Assembly (NCBI GenBank): GCA_016743235.1 | Contig: VRZD01000003.1 | Location: forward strand, 62,001-126,000 | Direction of reading: 5' to 3' | DNA from: Pantanalinema sp. GBBB05 | Lineage (GTDB): Bacteria; Cyanobacteriota; Cyanobacteriia; Leptolyngbyales; Leptolyngbyaceae | Length of the DNA: 64,000 bases | In this document: positions 28,555 through 38,569 of the stretch, one piece after another | How positions within the stretch are numbered: the first letter of the stretch is position 1 | How the letters are laid out: each line of letters begins with the position of its first letter | Notes under the pieces: model-generated | What the model was told of the DNA's origin: nothing | Databases searched by the model: none | What the model saw: the letters and a program-made list of their open reading frames with translations, nothing else | Position numbers and translations under genes: made by a program

Positions 28555-30048
28555 TCAGTTGCTTAAATTCAAAACTCTAATCAGGTTGAGAATGCCACCG
28601 AATACTCCAACAGTGCCACTGACCGGGGAAACAATTTTACCTACCGTATCAACAATTCCAGCAAACGTCGATCGCCGAACAATAATGATATCGTTATTAC
28701 GCATTGCTGGGTTTCTAGCCTCATTTAACCCTTGAGCAAAATCAACCTTGATATCTCGTTTGGTCACACTACCATTTGGATTTAAGCGCACTAATGTAAC
28801 TGTGCCTTTCCTAGCACTAGTTGTAAAACCACCTGCCGCTAATAATGCCTGATTCAAAGGGATGTTTGGTTGTACCGGAATAGCCCCAGGTTTTTCCACT
28901 TCTCCTACCACATTAACAATAATTCTGTCTGGAGAAAAGCTGGCAGCCGCTAATTCCGTAGCTTCGCCAGGGGTAATTGATTTTGCAGTGGGAATTTCGA
29001 TCGTATCTCCATCTTGTAGGGGCAAGTCCTGAAGGTTATCACCAGATTTCAACAACTTCCAAAAATCCAGGTTAATCTTCTGCGCTACTCCATTTCTGGT
29101 TAATCGACGCACCTGGATATTGCGGATATCTGCTGACTGAGTAATCCCACCAGCAAGCTGAATTGCACGGGTAACGCTAGGCACTTGCAGAGTTTGTTGA
29201 TTCATCCCTGATGTCGTTTGAGGATTAGTGCCCGAGGTGATGATTCCAGGAGCCAGCACATACGGACCCGGACGATACACTTCACCGACCACCGCAATCT
29301 TCAAGGGGCGGTTGCTCGTAGAGGCAAAGTTTGCTGCCGCTAGCGTTTGGGCTTCATTTAAATCAATAGTATTTGCTGTAGGAATAAAGATGCTATCGCC
29401 GTCCTGTAAGCGCAAATCTTGATTCAAATTACCTGACTGAAGCAGTTGCCACAGATCCAGTGTTATCAGTTGCATCCCTGCCGTGTCTGGTCGCGCCCGA
29501 CGCACCTGAATGCGACGAATATCGGCAGCTTGGGTAATCCCACCCGCAAGTTGAATAACATTACTGGTTGTTGTGACTCTGTTTTCTCCCACTGTCGATG
29601 GAGTAATCGTATAGGAGCCGGGACGACTAATTTCACCAGCGATCGCGACAACGATCGGACGAGCAATTAATAAACTAATTGTGACGATCGGTCGTTTTAG
29701 CAATGAAGCATAGCGAACGGAAAGCAGGTCAGATGCCTGCCGCAGAGTTTTACCTTGGACTGAGACCGCGCCAACTTGGGGCAAGTTCAGTGTGCCATTG
29801 GGGAGAACTTGATATTCACCACTAAATTCTGGAACGTTGAAGAAATCAATTTTTACCCGATCGCCAGCTCCGAGTAAATAACCATCATCATTGGGGAGCT
29901 GACCCGCGTTGGGTGGAGCAACAATTCCCGGATTAGCTGGTTGGGTAATTGCCATCGCTGGAGAGGTGAGGGCAACCACCCCGATGATCGCCGTGAGAGC
30001 GACGCGATCGTAGTTTCGTATCCATTTTTTTAGACCCTGTTGCTGCAT
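28555..30048 (-). CDS. Polysaccharide export protein with SLBB domains (Wza-like)
   Basis: A 497-residue secreted protein. A signal sequence (VALTAIIGVVALTSPAMA) is followed by a Poly_export domain (YLLGAGDRVKIDFFNVPEFSG shown as YLLGAGDRVKIDFF) and three SLBB-type segments, each starting near a VxVxGEVxxPG-like motif: VAIAGEISRPGSY, IAVVGEVYRPGPYV and VNVVGEVEKPGAIPV. The two longer inserts between them repeat one another (GGITQAADIRRIQVRRA and GGITQSADIRNIQVRRL), showing an internal duplication. The C terminus has a hydrophobic segment. Such proteins form the outer-membrane channel for exopolysaccharide or capsule. No tyrosine kinase or flippase is adjacent. Confidence 0.9.
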   Translation of the reverse strand: MQQQGLKKWIRNYDRVALTAIIGVVALTSPAMAITQPANPGIVAPPNAGQLPNDDGYLLGAGDRVKIDFFNVPEFSGEYQVLPNGTLNLPQVGAVSVQGKTLRQASDLLSVRYASLLKRPIVTISLLIARPIVVAIAGEISRPGSYTITPSTVGENRVTTTSNVIQLAGGITQAADIRRIQVRRARPDTAGMQLITLDLWQLLQSGNLNQDLRLQDGDSIFIPTANTIDLNEAQTLAAANFASTSNRPLKIAVVGEVYRPGPYVLAPGIITSGTNPQTTSGMNQQTLQVPSVTRAIQLAGGITQSADIRNIQVRRLTRNGVAQKINLDFWKLLKSGDNLQDLPLQDGDTIEIPTAKSITPGEATELAAASFSPDRIIVNVVGEVEKPGAIPVQPNIPLNQALLAAGGFTTSARKGTVTLVRLNPNGSVTKRDIKVDFAQGLNEARNPAMRNNDIIIVRRSTFAGIVDTVGKIVSPVSGTVGVFGGILNLIRVLNLSN

Positions 30049-30497
30049 AATAAAGATTCAAGCGATCCGGCAAAATCTAGAGATATTCAGTCTACAGGTG
30101 AGGTTAGTTGGTTCAGTGCAGTCTAGGCAGGAGGCATTTATGAATCAATTTAAGGTGAGTTTGAACAACTCCATTTCATTGCCCCTGTATCCCATCATCT
30201 TTTACAAACTATAGAGCCTGAATCCGGAGAATCTCATTCCAGATTAGAACAATTGAGTCAGTAAATTTGAGGAAACAATCATGCTAAAGTTTGCTTTTTT
30301 CTACTGACAAAACAACTAAATTACAGCATTCAATCTAGGGTTAGGTTACCGCTCTAATCAAGGTTTCAGGTAGGCTAAAGCAGCTAATCTTTCAGTCATG
30401 TCGATCGTTTTGCTAAGCCAAGACTCTGGCAAATCTTCAAACGATTAAAAAGATAATATAAAGATTATATGAACTGATTTAGCTATCATCAATTGCC
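30049..30497. other. Spacer upstream of the SLBB gene, with a possible 24-residue frame
   Basis: The only coding candidate is a plus-strand frame at 30140-30214 (MNQFKVSLNNSISLPL...) that has a perfect AGGAGG six bases before ATG. It is too short to support by itself and resembles no family I know. The rest is AT-rich with no clear signals. Confidence 0.3.
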
Positions 30498-30521
30498 AAA
30501 AAAACCTGGCTATTAGCCAGG
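30498..30521 (-). terminator. Minus-strand rho-independent terminator of the 43-residue gene
   Basis: Read on the minus strand, a 7-bp perfect stem CCTGGCT / AGCCAGG with a 3-nt loop (30505-30521) is followed directly by seven T's. It lies about 150 bp downstream of the small minus-strand gene at 30673-30804 and fits as its transcription end. Confidence 0.85.
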
Positions 30522-30672
30522 AAGATCACGATCAGGGTACACTCAAACTGTCAGTAGGACACAATTAAACAGGCTGGAAACAATTCATAGCAGTGAGGTC
30601 ACGGGTGGAGTTTCTAGACATCGCTAGCCATACGTTTGACCAGTTGTCCGATGACTAAATAAAACCGACAAA

Positions 30673-30804
30673 TTACTCACTCCGTTTTAAAGAACCGTCT
30701 GCATAAAGCTCCATCGGAATTAACTCTACTCTGCCGTTGATTCTGACTTGCGAGTAGACAATTTTAATTAAGGGAGATTGATTATGGTTGCAACGACGAG
30801 ACAT
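30673..30804 (-). CDS. Small 43-residue protein of unknown function
   Basis: A short gene easily missed. On the minus strand ATG (30804-30802) is preceded by GAGGTGA five bases upstream, and the frame encodes 43 residues starting MSRRCNHNQSPLIKIVYS and ending ADGSLKRSE before a TAA at 30675-30673. The peptide alternates charged and hydrophobic residues like a folded beta protein (RVELIPMELYADG) and is not low-complexity. A strong terminator sits downstream on the same strand. The plus-strand frame over the same bases also runs 44 codons but has a weaker start context. Divergent from the GH15-like gene. I do not recognise the family. Confidence 0.6.
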   Translation of the reverse strand: MSRRCNHNQSPLIKIVYSQVRINGRVELIPMELYADGSLKRSE

Positions 30805-31022
30805 ATAGCTCACCTCAAAAGCCATCAAAGCGATCGCGTATTGATTTTTCAATCCTATGCAATTTTGCGTAAAAGTACGGTATCGTCTTGCGCCCTTTCA
30901 ATGAAGATTTGGTAAATACACGAGTCGATGTTGTTAACTTATTTACGTTTGCTGGGGTGAAGACAGGTGATAATGAGCAGATATCCCTTAGCTCAACTGT
31001 TGGTTTTACTCAGGATATTGGC

Positions 31023-34000
31023 ATGAAAGCGGCGGATCGGTATGCACGATTAGACTATTACTATGAACAAATTAAAGCGATTATTTTAACGCGACAAAAT
31101 CCGATTACTGGGTTGTTACCTGCCAGCACGGCTGTTAATGCCCACGGAGACTATACCGATGCCTGGGTGCGGGACAATGTTTATAGTATTTTGGCTGTCT
31201 GGGGCTTGGCGTTAGCCTACCGCAAGCTAGACGACGATCGTGGTCGCACGTTTGAACTAGAACATAGTGTGATTAAGCTGATGCGTGGTCTTCTGTTTGC
31301 CATGATGCGGCAAGCCCATAAAGTTGAGCAGTTCAAAGAAACGCAGTCGCTCCTGGATGCCTTACACGCCAAATACGATACAAAAACCGGTGATACCGTA
31401 GTCGGTGATGACCAGTGGGGGCATTTACAGTTAGATGCGACCTCTGTGTTCCTGCTGATGCTGGCACAGATGACCGCTTCTGGGTTGCACATTGTATTCA
31501 CGCTGGATGAAGTTAACTTTGTGCAAAATTTGGTCTATTACATTGGGCGAGCCTATCGAACGCCTGATTATGGCATTTGGGAGCGAGGAAACAAAATTAA
31601 TCATGGGAATGCCGAACTTAATGCCAGTTCTGTAGGAATGGCAAAGGCAGCACTGGAAGCGATGAATGGGCTGAACTTGTTTGGGGTACAGGGTGGGCAA
31701 GCATCAGTCATCCATGTATTACCCGATGAAATTGCCCGCACCCGAATCACGCTGGAATCCTTATTACCTAGAGAATCCAGCTCTAAAGAAATTGATGCGG
31801 CGTTGTTAAGTGTGATTAGTTTCCCAGCTTTTGCCGTTGAGAATACGGAATTATGCGATCGCACCCGCCAGGATATTATCACCAAACTACAAGGCAAGTA
31901 CGGTTGTAAACGATTCCTCCGGGATGGACACCAAACGGTGTTGGAGGACCCCCATCGCCTGCATTATGAACCCTGGGAACTCAAGCAATTCGAGCACATT
32001 GAGTGTGAGTGGCCCCTATTTTTCACCTATTTAATGTTGGATGGACTATTCCAGGGTAATCATGAGCAGGCAACCGCTTATCAGGAATGTTTGCAAACCC
32101 TAACGATCGAGCGCGACGGCTTACAGTTACTACCAGAACTCTATTATGTGCCCACAGCCTCGGTGGAGGCAGAACGCAACTCACCCCCAAGTCAGCCCCG
32201 CTTACCGAACGAAAACATTCCCTTGGTCTGGGCACAAAGTCTTTACTTGTTAGGACAACTTCTGAGTGAAGACTTGCTATCCGTTGGCGATATTGATCCC
32301 TTAGGACGACACCTGCATTTACGGCAACAACGCACACCGATCGTCCAGATTGCCTTGCTAGCAGAAGATGAAGCGTTACAAACACAATTAGCGGCTTACG
32401 GCATTGCGACCCAAACGCCCAAACAGGTGGAACCAATCCAAGTCCGGCAGGCGGGTGAATTAGCTCAAGCCTATACCCAGATTGGTCGGAACGACAAAAT
32501 TCCCCTCACCGGTCGGCCATTACGTCGGTTGCGCAGCCTCACCACTTCAAAAATTTTTCGGATTCAGGGAGAAACGATCGTTTTTCTCCCGTCTTTTTTG
32601 GATCAACAACAGTTCTACCTTACGTTTGATCCACACTTCTTAGTCACCCAAATTCGGGCAGAGCTAGCTCATATTCAGCGGCACTGGAGTCAGTTAGGAC
32701 GACCAACCATCACCATCCTACTCACCCATGCTATGTTCCAGGCAGAAGATGAGGCGAATGGGAATCCTATGCCCATCTTGCCATTATTGAAAGAGTTACG
32801 GGAAGGCAAGTGTAATGGGGTTCAAGTTAAGTTGGGGCGATTACATCAGCTAATGTTGATGGCATGTGTAGAACGAATGGATTTCCTACACGATTTTGAA
32901 TTTACTCAGGCTGCCGTCCAAGATGCCAAACCGAATGCTGTTTACTTAGCCTGCAATCCAGCTAAATCAGTTTCTTTAAGTATTACGCAAGAGTTCAAAT
33001 TAGAGTGCGAAACTAACATCAAGCTCTTACTCGCCACTCTGCGAAACTCGGATAATTTATATGAGCAGATTGAACTATTAAGTAGTTTGGTTCGGCTACG
33101 AGGGCTCCATTTTGATACTGGCTGGGGACAACCCGAAAAAGCAGTCACCGTGGCGGAATTATTAGATGAAGTCTATGCCAAAGCTGGAAAATTGAAGCTC
33201 TGGGCGATCGTCCGTGGGGCAGCCGGATTATTCGATAAAGTCAACATGAATCTTGCCGATGCCGTCACCGATATTCTGGTCCGACAAAAGCAAATCGCGA
33301 TCGGGCGGGCGTATAGCGAGGCATCCGTAATCAGTCGTCCAGTATCACCGCAAGAAGTACTGGATAAGATTCGTGAATTCTGTAGGGAAGATATCCGCGA
33401 TCGGGTCTTGACTCAAGAAATGTTGACTTACTTGAGTTTGCTGATTAAAGCCGAACCGCATTTATTTAATGGCTTACTCACCCTCCGCGTTGGTTACTTA
33501 ATCTTGTTAATTACCACTGGCTTGGCGCAAGAACTCAACGTCAATCAAGGGGAAGCCTACGAACAATTGTTACAACTTAGCCCCCATGAAATTCAAACTC
33601 GACTCCATCGGGTCCTCATCGGCTACGAAGACAGTAACCAGGCATTATTCCAACAAGAATCATTGCACGCCTCTCAACGCGTTAAAGATATTGAGTGGGT
33701 CGTGTTGCCAGAAGCCAGTGAGACAACATCAGCAACGAGTGATTGGTTACGTAAACGCCAAATGGATGGCTCACTCAACCGAGTGCCCAAAAACTTTTAT
33801 CCTAATGTCTGGAAGCTATTGAAGCACTGTCAAGGCTTAGTCATTGGCGATAAATTAGAACGACGTAATTGTTTAGACAGTGAATTGCTATTGGCAGAAA
33901 TGACTCCTGGCGAGAAGAATTTTGCCCTTCAAGTAGAACATTTACTGAATAAAATCCAGGCTCCTGAGTACCACCAAGTTAACGTTGAAGCCTTAATGGA

Positions 34001-34277
34001 ATTGGCGGCGATCGCCGATCGCAACCCTGATCTGCACATTGCCGAATACATTGTGCTAGACGTGTTGATTGGTCATGCTGTGCGGTTAGCCTGGTTAGAG
34101 CATCATCCAGAACATCACCTGACTTACGACCAATACAAAGCTAATGCATGGCGAGGTTTTTATGAACGCTCTCCCTATGACTGCGCCAACTATGTCGCCA
34201 AAGCCCTCCGCTTCCTCACCGAATTAGCACAAGCGGAACAGAACACGGCTCAAACCGTAGCAGTCCAACCTGATTAA
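31023..34277 (+). CDS. GH15 / phosphorylase kinase alpha-beta-like protein
   Basis: A large protein of about 1,084 residues. The N-terminal (alpha/alpha)6-barrel begins AADRYARLDYYYEQIKAII and contains TGLLPAST, HGDYTDAWVRDNVYSILAVWG and WGHLQLDATS, which match the glucoamylase/GH15-like barrel of eukaryotic phosphorylase kinase alpha and beta subunits and their cyanobacterial relatives. The C-terminal 500 residues correspond to the regulatory part of that family. Several cyanobacteria have such proteins; the activity (hydrolase or regulator of glycogen metabolism) is not established. I start at ATG 31023 because the family begins there; a longer TTG-started frame from 30888 adds 45 dissimilar residues. 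The helicase gene begins directly after the stop. Confidence 0.85.
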   Translation: MKAADRYARLDYYYEQIKAIILTRQNPITGLLPASTAVNAHGDYTDAWVRDNVYSILAVWGLALAYRKLDDDRGRTFELEHSVIKLMRGLLFAMMRQAHKVEQFKETQSLLDALHAKYDTKTGDTVVGDDQWGHLQLDATSVFLLMLAQMTASGLHIVFTLDEVNFVQNLVYYIGRAYRTPDYGIWERGNKINHGNAELNASSVGMAKAALEAMNGLNLFGVQGGQASVIHVLPDEIARTRITLESLLPRESSSKEIDAALLSVISFPAFAVENTELCDRTRQDIITKLQGKYGCKRFLRDGHQTVLEDPHRLHYEPWELKQFEHIECEWPLFFTYLMLDGLFQGNHEQATAYQECLQTLTIERDGLQLLPELYYVPTASVEAERNSPPSQPRLPNENIPLVWAQSLYLLGQLLSEDLLSVGDIDPLGRHLHLRQQRTPIVQIALLAEDEALQTQLAAYGIATQTPKQVEPIQVRQAGELAQAYTQIGRNDKIPLTGRPLRRLRSLTTSKIFRIQGETIVFLPSFLDQQQFYLTFDPHFLVTQIRAELAHIQRHWSQLGRPTITILLTHAMFQAEDEANGNPMPILPLLKELREGKCNGVQVKLGRLHQLMLMACVERMDFLHDFEFTQAAVQDAKPNAVYLACNPAKSVSLSITQEFKLECETNIKLLLATLRNSDNLYEQIELLSSLVRLRGLHFDTGWGQPEKAVTVAELLDEVYAKAGKLKLWAIVRGAAGLFDKVNMNLADAVTDILVRQKQIAIGRAYSEASVISRPVSPQEVLDKIREFCREDIRDRVLTQEMLTYLSLLIKAEPHLFNGLLTLRVGYLILLITTGLAQELNVNQGEAYEQLLQLSPHEIQTRLHRVLIGYEDSNQALFQQESLHASQRVKDIEWVVLPEASETTSATSDWLRKRQMDGSLNRVPKNFYPNVWKLLKHCQGLVIGDKLERRNCLDSELLLAEMTPGEKNFALQVEHLLNKIQAPEYHQVNVEALMELAAIADRNPDLHIAEYIVLDVLIGHAVRLAWLEHHPEHHLTYDQYKANAWRGFYERSPYDCANYVAKALRFLTELAQAEQNTAQTVAVQPD

Positions 34278-34278
34278 G

Positions 34279-35928
34279 ATGCCAAAAAATTCAGTGCTGA
34301 AGGAGCAGTTATCTTGCACAATGGATGGAATGCAAGCCTCCCTGACCTCTGAACTCCCCCCTAATCCACCCACACTACGTCCCTATCAGTTGCAACTGAT
34401 CAAAGATCTGTATACCAAACTGAGCCAGGGATACAGTAGACTCGCGATCGTAGCGGGTACCGGAGCCGGAAAAACGGTAATTGCCGGGCAAATTTGTGCC
34501 CATACCCACGCTAGAGGCTGCCGATTACTGTTTTTAGTGCATTTGGATGTTTTAGTAGGACAGACCTATGAAAAGTTGCAAGCCTTTGGGCTGCCCTGCG
34601 GTTTTATCAAAGCTGGATGGAAAGAAGATCCTACAGCGCCGATTCAGATCGGTAGTATCCAAACGATGATCAAGCGTCCTTGGTGGCGCGAATGGCAGGC
34701 GGATGTCGTACTGTATGACGAAGGCCACACCACGATTTTCAGCCAGGTGGGACAGCAATTACTGTATGAAACCCATCCTCAAGCAGTGCATTTAGCGTTA
34801 ACGGCCACTCCTTATCGCTTGGGTAAAGAACAATTAGGTGATCACCTGGAAGCATTAGTCGCTTCGCCTGTACCATTGGATCTGCAACAAATGGGCTTTC
34901 TGGCGCCCATGAAATATTACGGGATGCCGACAGACTACCAGGTTGACCTAGCAGAAGTCCGAACCGTCGCTGGAGATTTTGATGAGCGCGACTTAAAGAA
35001 TGCCTGCGATCGACCGGAGCTCATTCAACGCATTGTGGAAGAATGGCAGCGGCTCACCCCCGATCGGCGAACGATCGCTTTTTGTGTGGATGTCGAACAC
35101 GCCCATCACGTGGCTAAAGCCTTTAAAGCGGCTAAAATCCCGGCGGCTGTTGTTGATGGTAGTACACCGATTAAACAACGACAGGTACTTTACGAGGACT
35201 TACGAGAGGGGTATTTAACGGTACTGACCTCTTGTAACGTCATCAGCATTGGGTTTGACGAACCAAGCGTTGAAGTGGGTCTATTGTTGCGTCCAACTCA
35301 GTCACGCGCTCTACATTTTCAGCAGATTGGACGGGTAATGCGAATTTCTCCCCATACTGGCAAAACCCACGGCATTATTCTTGATCAAGCTGGCAACCTT
35401 CACCGCCTAGGCTTTCCTGAGGATGTGCAGACATACACATTACCAACGAGTACAGAGCCAAATGAAGTAGGAGCTGCCCCGAAAAAACAGTGTCCTGCCT
35501 GTAGCCGGATTGTGTGGTCATTTATCATGACCTGTCCAGATTGTGGTCATCAATGGCTGCGGGAACCGACTCCCGTTCATACCGCAGATCTAGTTGAAGT
35601 ACTGAATGAATCACAGCAACAGATTGCCCCTCAAGATAAGCAGGAAATGCTCCGGAGTTTTCATGCCTATCGCCAACAAGTCTATCGAGAGCAGCGATCG
35701 CCCAATTGGGCATTACGGCTATTTTTTGAACAGTATAGTTGTCTACCGGAAGATGTCTGGTGCTTGGGATCGACCTTTGGCAGCAGTCCCACCCTAGAGC
35801 AAAAACAGGCGTATAAGCAATATTTAATGACGATCGCCAAGCAGCAAAATAAAACGATTACCTGGGTAATCAGTGAATTCCATAAGGAGTTTGGGGCTCA
35901 GAATTGGCAAAAAGTCTTTTTTAATTGA
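34279..35928 (+). CDS. Superfamily 2 DNA/RNA helicase with C-terminal zinc ribbon
   Basis: A 549-residue SF2 ATPase. Motif I is GTGAGKT (residues 60-66), motif II is DEGH (147-150, an unusual variant of DEAH), motif III TATP, and the second RecA domain ends with QQIGRVMR (motif VI). A zinc-binding CPAC (405-408) and CPDC (419-422) pair follows, then about 110 charged residues. The layout resembles ResIII/Rad25-type single-protein helicases common in cyanobacteria. It starts one base after the GH15-like gene, so both are probably co-transcribed though no functional link is known. Its stop overlaps the convergent histidine kinase gene by eight bases. Confidence 0.88.
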   Translation: MPKNSVLKEQLSCTMDGMQASLTSELPPNPPTLRPYQLQLIKDLYTKLSQGYSRLAIVAGTGAGKTVIAGQICAHTHARGCRLLFLVHLDVLVGQTYEKLQAFGLPCGFIKAGWKEDPTAPIQIGSIQTMIKRPWWREWQADVVLYDEGHTTIFSQVGQQLLYETHPQAVHLALTATPYRLGKEQLGDHLEALVASPVPLDLQQMGFLAPMKYYGMPTDYQVDLAEVRTVAGDFDERDLKNACDRPELIQRIVEEWQRLTPDRRTIAFCVDVEHAHHVAKAFKAAKIPAAVVDGSTPIKQRQVLYEDLREGYLTVLTSCNVISIGFDEPSVEVGLLLRPTQSRALHFQQIGRVMRISPHTGKTHGIILDQAGNLHRLGFPEDVQTYTLPTSTEPNEVGAAPKKQCPACSRIVWSFIMTCPDCGHQWLREPTPVHTADLVEVLNESQQQIAPQDKQEMLRSFHAYRQQVYREQRSPNWALRLFFEQYSCLPEDVWCLGSTFGSSPTLEQKQAYKQYLMTIAKQQNKTITWVISEFHKEFGAQNWQKVFFN

Positions 35929-38515
35929 GGAGTTTCTCTGGCATTAAATTCATCGGTAGGGTAACGATAAAGGTTGATCCCACTCCAGGTTGGCTTTCAA
36001 CTGTAATTTCGCCCTGATGTAGATCGACGCAGCGTTTGACGATCGCCATCCCTAACCCAGTACCGGCGATCGTATTCACATTTCTCGCCCGATAAAATGC
36101 TTCAAATAAATGCTTTTGATCATCAGGCGGAATCCCAATCCCTTCATCCTGAACGAGAAATATAGCATTGGAGTTCTGGTAGGTTAAGACTAAACGAGTC
36201 GTGCCACCGTAGGGAGAATACTTAATTGCATTAGACAACAAATTATTCAGAATTTGCCGGAGTAGTTTTGGATCAATCCAGCTATTACAAGGATGATTAG
36301 ATGGTACAAAAATGAGTTGATGGTGCTTGTCTACTGTTGTTTTATAGGTAGCTACTAAGCGTTGACAAAAACTATTCAGATCTAACAGTTCTGGTGTGAA
36401 TTGCAATTGATCTGTCTCAATACTGCTGACAACGATCACATCGTCCAACAAAGCTGCCATATATTGAATCGAGTCATAAATCTGTTGGAACCGTTCTTGT
36501 TTTTCCAACACTGTCCATTCATAATGCTCAAGTAATTCGCAGGCTGTCTGAATACTGGTTAACGGAGTTCGAAACTCATGGGAAACCATCGCCACAAACC
36601 GAGATTTAAGTTCGTTTAATTCCTTCTCTCGTTCCAAAGTTTTTCGTAATTCTGCTTCAGCCTGCTTACGCACGGTTACATCTCGGAAATAGACTGACAA
36701 ACCACCTGGCTCGGGATAAGCTCGGACGTCAAACCAGCAGTTCAAGTGGGGATGAAACGCTTCAAAGGCAACACTAACTTGTTCTGAGATAGCTTTGTGA
36801 TATTGATGATAAAAAAGAGAGTCAATTGCTTCCGGGAATACATTCCAAACACATCTCCCTAGCAAGTTTTGCTGTTTTTTCTGTAATAGTTTCTCAGCTT
36901 GCGAGTTTAGATAAGTAAATTGCCATTGGTGATCGAGGGTAAAAAATGCATCCGTAACATTTTCTAAAACCTGAACCGTTTTCTGATGAGCGTCCCTTAA
37001 CAATTCTTCTGTTTGCTTTTGATCAACTAATAAAGCAAGATGGTTCACTAAACTGGATATCCACTGTAAATAATCATCGTCTATTTCGATTTCGTCTGAA
37101 TGAGCTAAACTGAGTACGCCAGATGTTCTTTGATTCGCAATCATTGGCATACAAATTAATATTTTTACATCACCAAGTTGGCTAAAAATAGTATTGAGAT
37201 AACAGGGGGATGATTCCGCAATCGGATAACGATTAATTACAGGTCGTCCTGTACGAGCCACTGTACCAGAAGTAATTTGATCGGCTGGAATTTCAATCGG
37301 TGAACCGATTTCAAGTAAAGGAATTCCCTTCATGCCTTCAAACCGCATCACTTGTCGATCGCTGTCATAGACTTCGAGCGTCACAATCGGAAACCCCATG
37401 ACTACGCTAATCGTTTCGACCAGAATGTGAAAAAGTTCCTTCAGAGATCGCTGGCTTAAGGCAATTTGCGAAATGCGCTGTAACGTTAGCAGCTGCCGAT
37501 TGCGTAATTGTACTGCCGCTTCAATTCGTTTATATTCCGTAATGTTAGAGCTGATACTAAGCAGACGGCAGCCCTGAGATTGACTAGGTTGCAGGGGGAT
37601 TAAATTAGTCAACCACCATGTTTCTTCCCCTTGCCAAAGGATGCATTCTTCATAAGTCATTTGTTCTTGGACAACTGCACAGTGTAAATACCGCTCTCGC
37701 GCTATCTTCGCTACTGCTGTTGGCAACACTTGTTCTAGCCGTTTACCCCGAACTGTTGCTAGAGTAACCCCCATTAGTCGTTCGTAAGCTGGATTACAAC
37801 CAACGAAGCATAAACTCTGATCCGCAGACACCTCCATCACCACGATCGCGACTTCCGCCGTGTTGTAAATACTACGAAACAAAAGTTCTTGTTCTTGCAG
37901 TTCGGTAACCACTAGCTTGTCGGCAACAGCTTCGGTCGAGCAGGGTAACGAGTCTAGACGAGAGGAGGTTGGATGATAAGAGATTTTCTGGCTCTGAGTC
38001 AGGCAATTCGGTGTTGCCAACTGGGGCGATGAGTGACTTAACGCCTGATGCACATATTTGGCAGCCGAATTTCGCCAATACTGGCGCAGCAGTTGAGTAC
38101 AGTCTTCCGCTAGGTTAGACAAGCCATACGGTTGTGGCGACGCCAGATTGATCTCCAACGCTTCGACTTGGACAATCCGCCATAACCCCCAAAGTGCTGG
38201 TGGATCATCTCCTGCTACCTGATAATAAACCCATCCAGAGATCGTTACAGTCCTACCATCTTTCGCCAACAACGACGTTTGAATTGCCAGATCACATTGC
38301 TGGTGTTTCACCTGTTGAAAGACGCTAAACCATCGATCGCGACAGGTCGGATGAATTAACTCGATTAAGGGACGATTGTGCGTCTCCGCCGCGCTATATC
38401 CTAATCTCTGGCACCATGCCTGATTTGTATAGAGCAAGTGTCCATCAAGTGAGACAATTTGGAACAAATCACTAGAACTATCCAGCAAGCTCTTGATACG
38501 TTCTATACAAATCAT
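35921..38515 (-). CDS. Multi-PAS/GAF sensor histidine kinase
   Basis: An 864-residue soluble sensor kinase without membrane helices. Order: PAS (residues 1-120, LFQIVSLDGHLLYTNQAWCQ), PAS (about 215-330, beginning with IYNTAEVAIVVME), GAF (about 355-500), PAS (about 510-625), then HisKA with phosphoacceptor H646 in MVSHEFRTP, and HATPase_c with the N-box NNLLSNAIKYSPYG, GIGIPPDDQ and GTGLGMAIVK. It likely senses a soluble ligand or redox state. No response regulator is adjacent. A 28-residue membrane peptide gene lies 54 bp upstream on the same strand. Confidence 0.92.
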   Translation of the reverse strand: MICIERIKSLLDSSSDLFQIVSLDGHLLYTNQAWCQRLGYSAAETHNRPLIELIHPTCRDRWFSVFQQVKHQQCDLAIQTSLLAKDGRTVTISGWVYYQVAGDDPPALWGLWRIVQVEALEINLASPQPYGLSNLAEDCTQLLRQYWRNSAAKYVHQALSHSSPQLATPNCLTQSQKISYHPTSSRLDSLPCSTEAVADKLVVTELQEQELLFRSIYNTAEVAIVVMEVSADQSLCFVGCNPAYERLMGVTLATVRGKRLEQVLPTAVAKIARERYLHCAVVQEQMTYEECILWQGEETWWLTNLIPLQPSQSQGCRLLSISSNITEYKRIEAAVQLRNRQLLTLQRISQIALSQRSLKELFHILVETISVVMGFPIVTLEVYDSDRQVMRFEGMKGIPLLEIGSPIEIPADQITSGTVARTGRPVINRYPIAESSPCYLNTIFSQLGDVKILICMPMIANQRTSGVLSLAHSDEIEIDDDYLQWISSLVNHLALLVDQKQTEELLRDAHQKTVQVLENVTDAFFTLDHQWQFTYLNSQAEKLLQKKQQNLLGRCVWNVFPEAIDSLFYHQYHKAISEQVSVAFEAFHPHLNCWFDVRAYPEPGGLSVYFRDVTVRKQAEAELRKTLEREKELNELKSRFVAMVSHEFRTPLTSIQTACELLEHYEWTVLEKQERFQQIYDSIQYMAALLDDVIVVSSIETDQLQFTPELLDLNSFCQRLVATYKTTVDKHHQLIFVPSNHPCNSWIDPKLLRQILNNLLSNAIKYSPYGGTTRLVLTYQNSNAIFLVQDEGIGIPPDDQKHLFEAFYRARNVNTIAGTGLGMAIVKRCVDLHQGEITVESQPGVGSTFIVTLPMNLMPEKLLN

Positions 38516-38569
38516 GATATGTAGTTATTGAGGTGGTCTTGGTGCTTCTAGAATGTCACGATGACTGCA

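Noticed and set aside
30784..30915. Plus-strand 43-codon frame overlapping the small minus-strand gene
   Set aside because: Its ribosome-binding site is weaker, and it would overlap the GH15-like N-terminal extension; the minus-strand frame has a better site and a downstream terminator.
30888..31022. N-terminal extension of the GH15-like protein starting at TTG
   Set aside because: The 45 extra residues resemble no family sequence, and an ATG with AGGA upstream lies where the conserved region begins.
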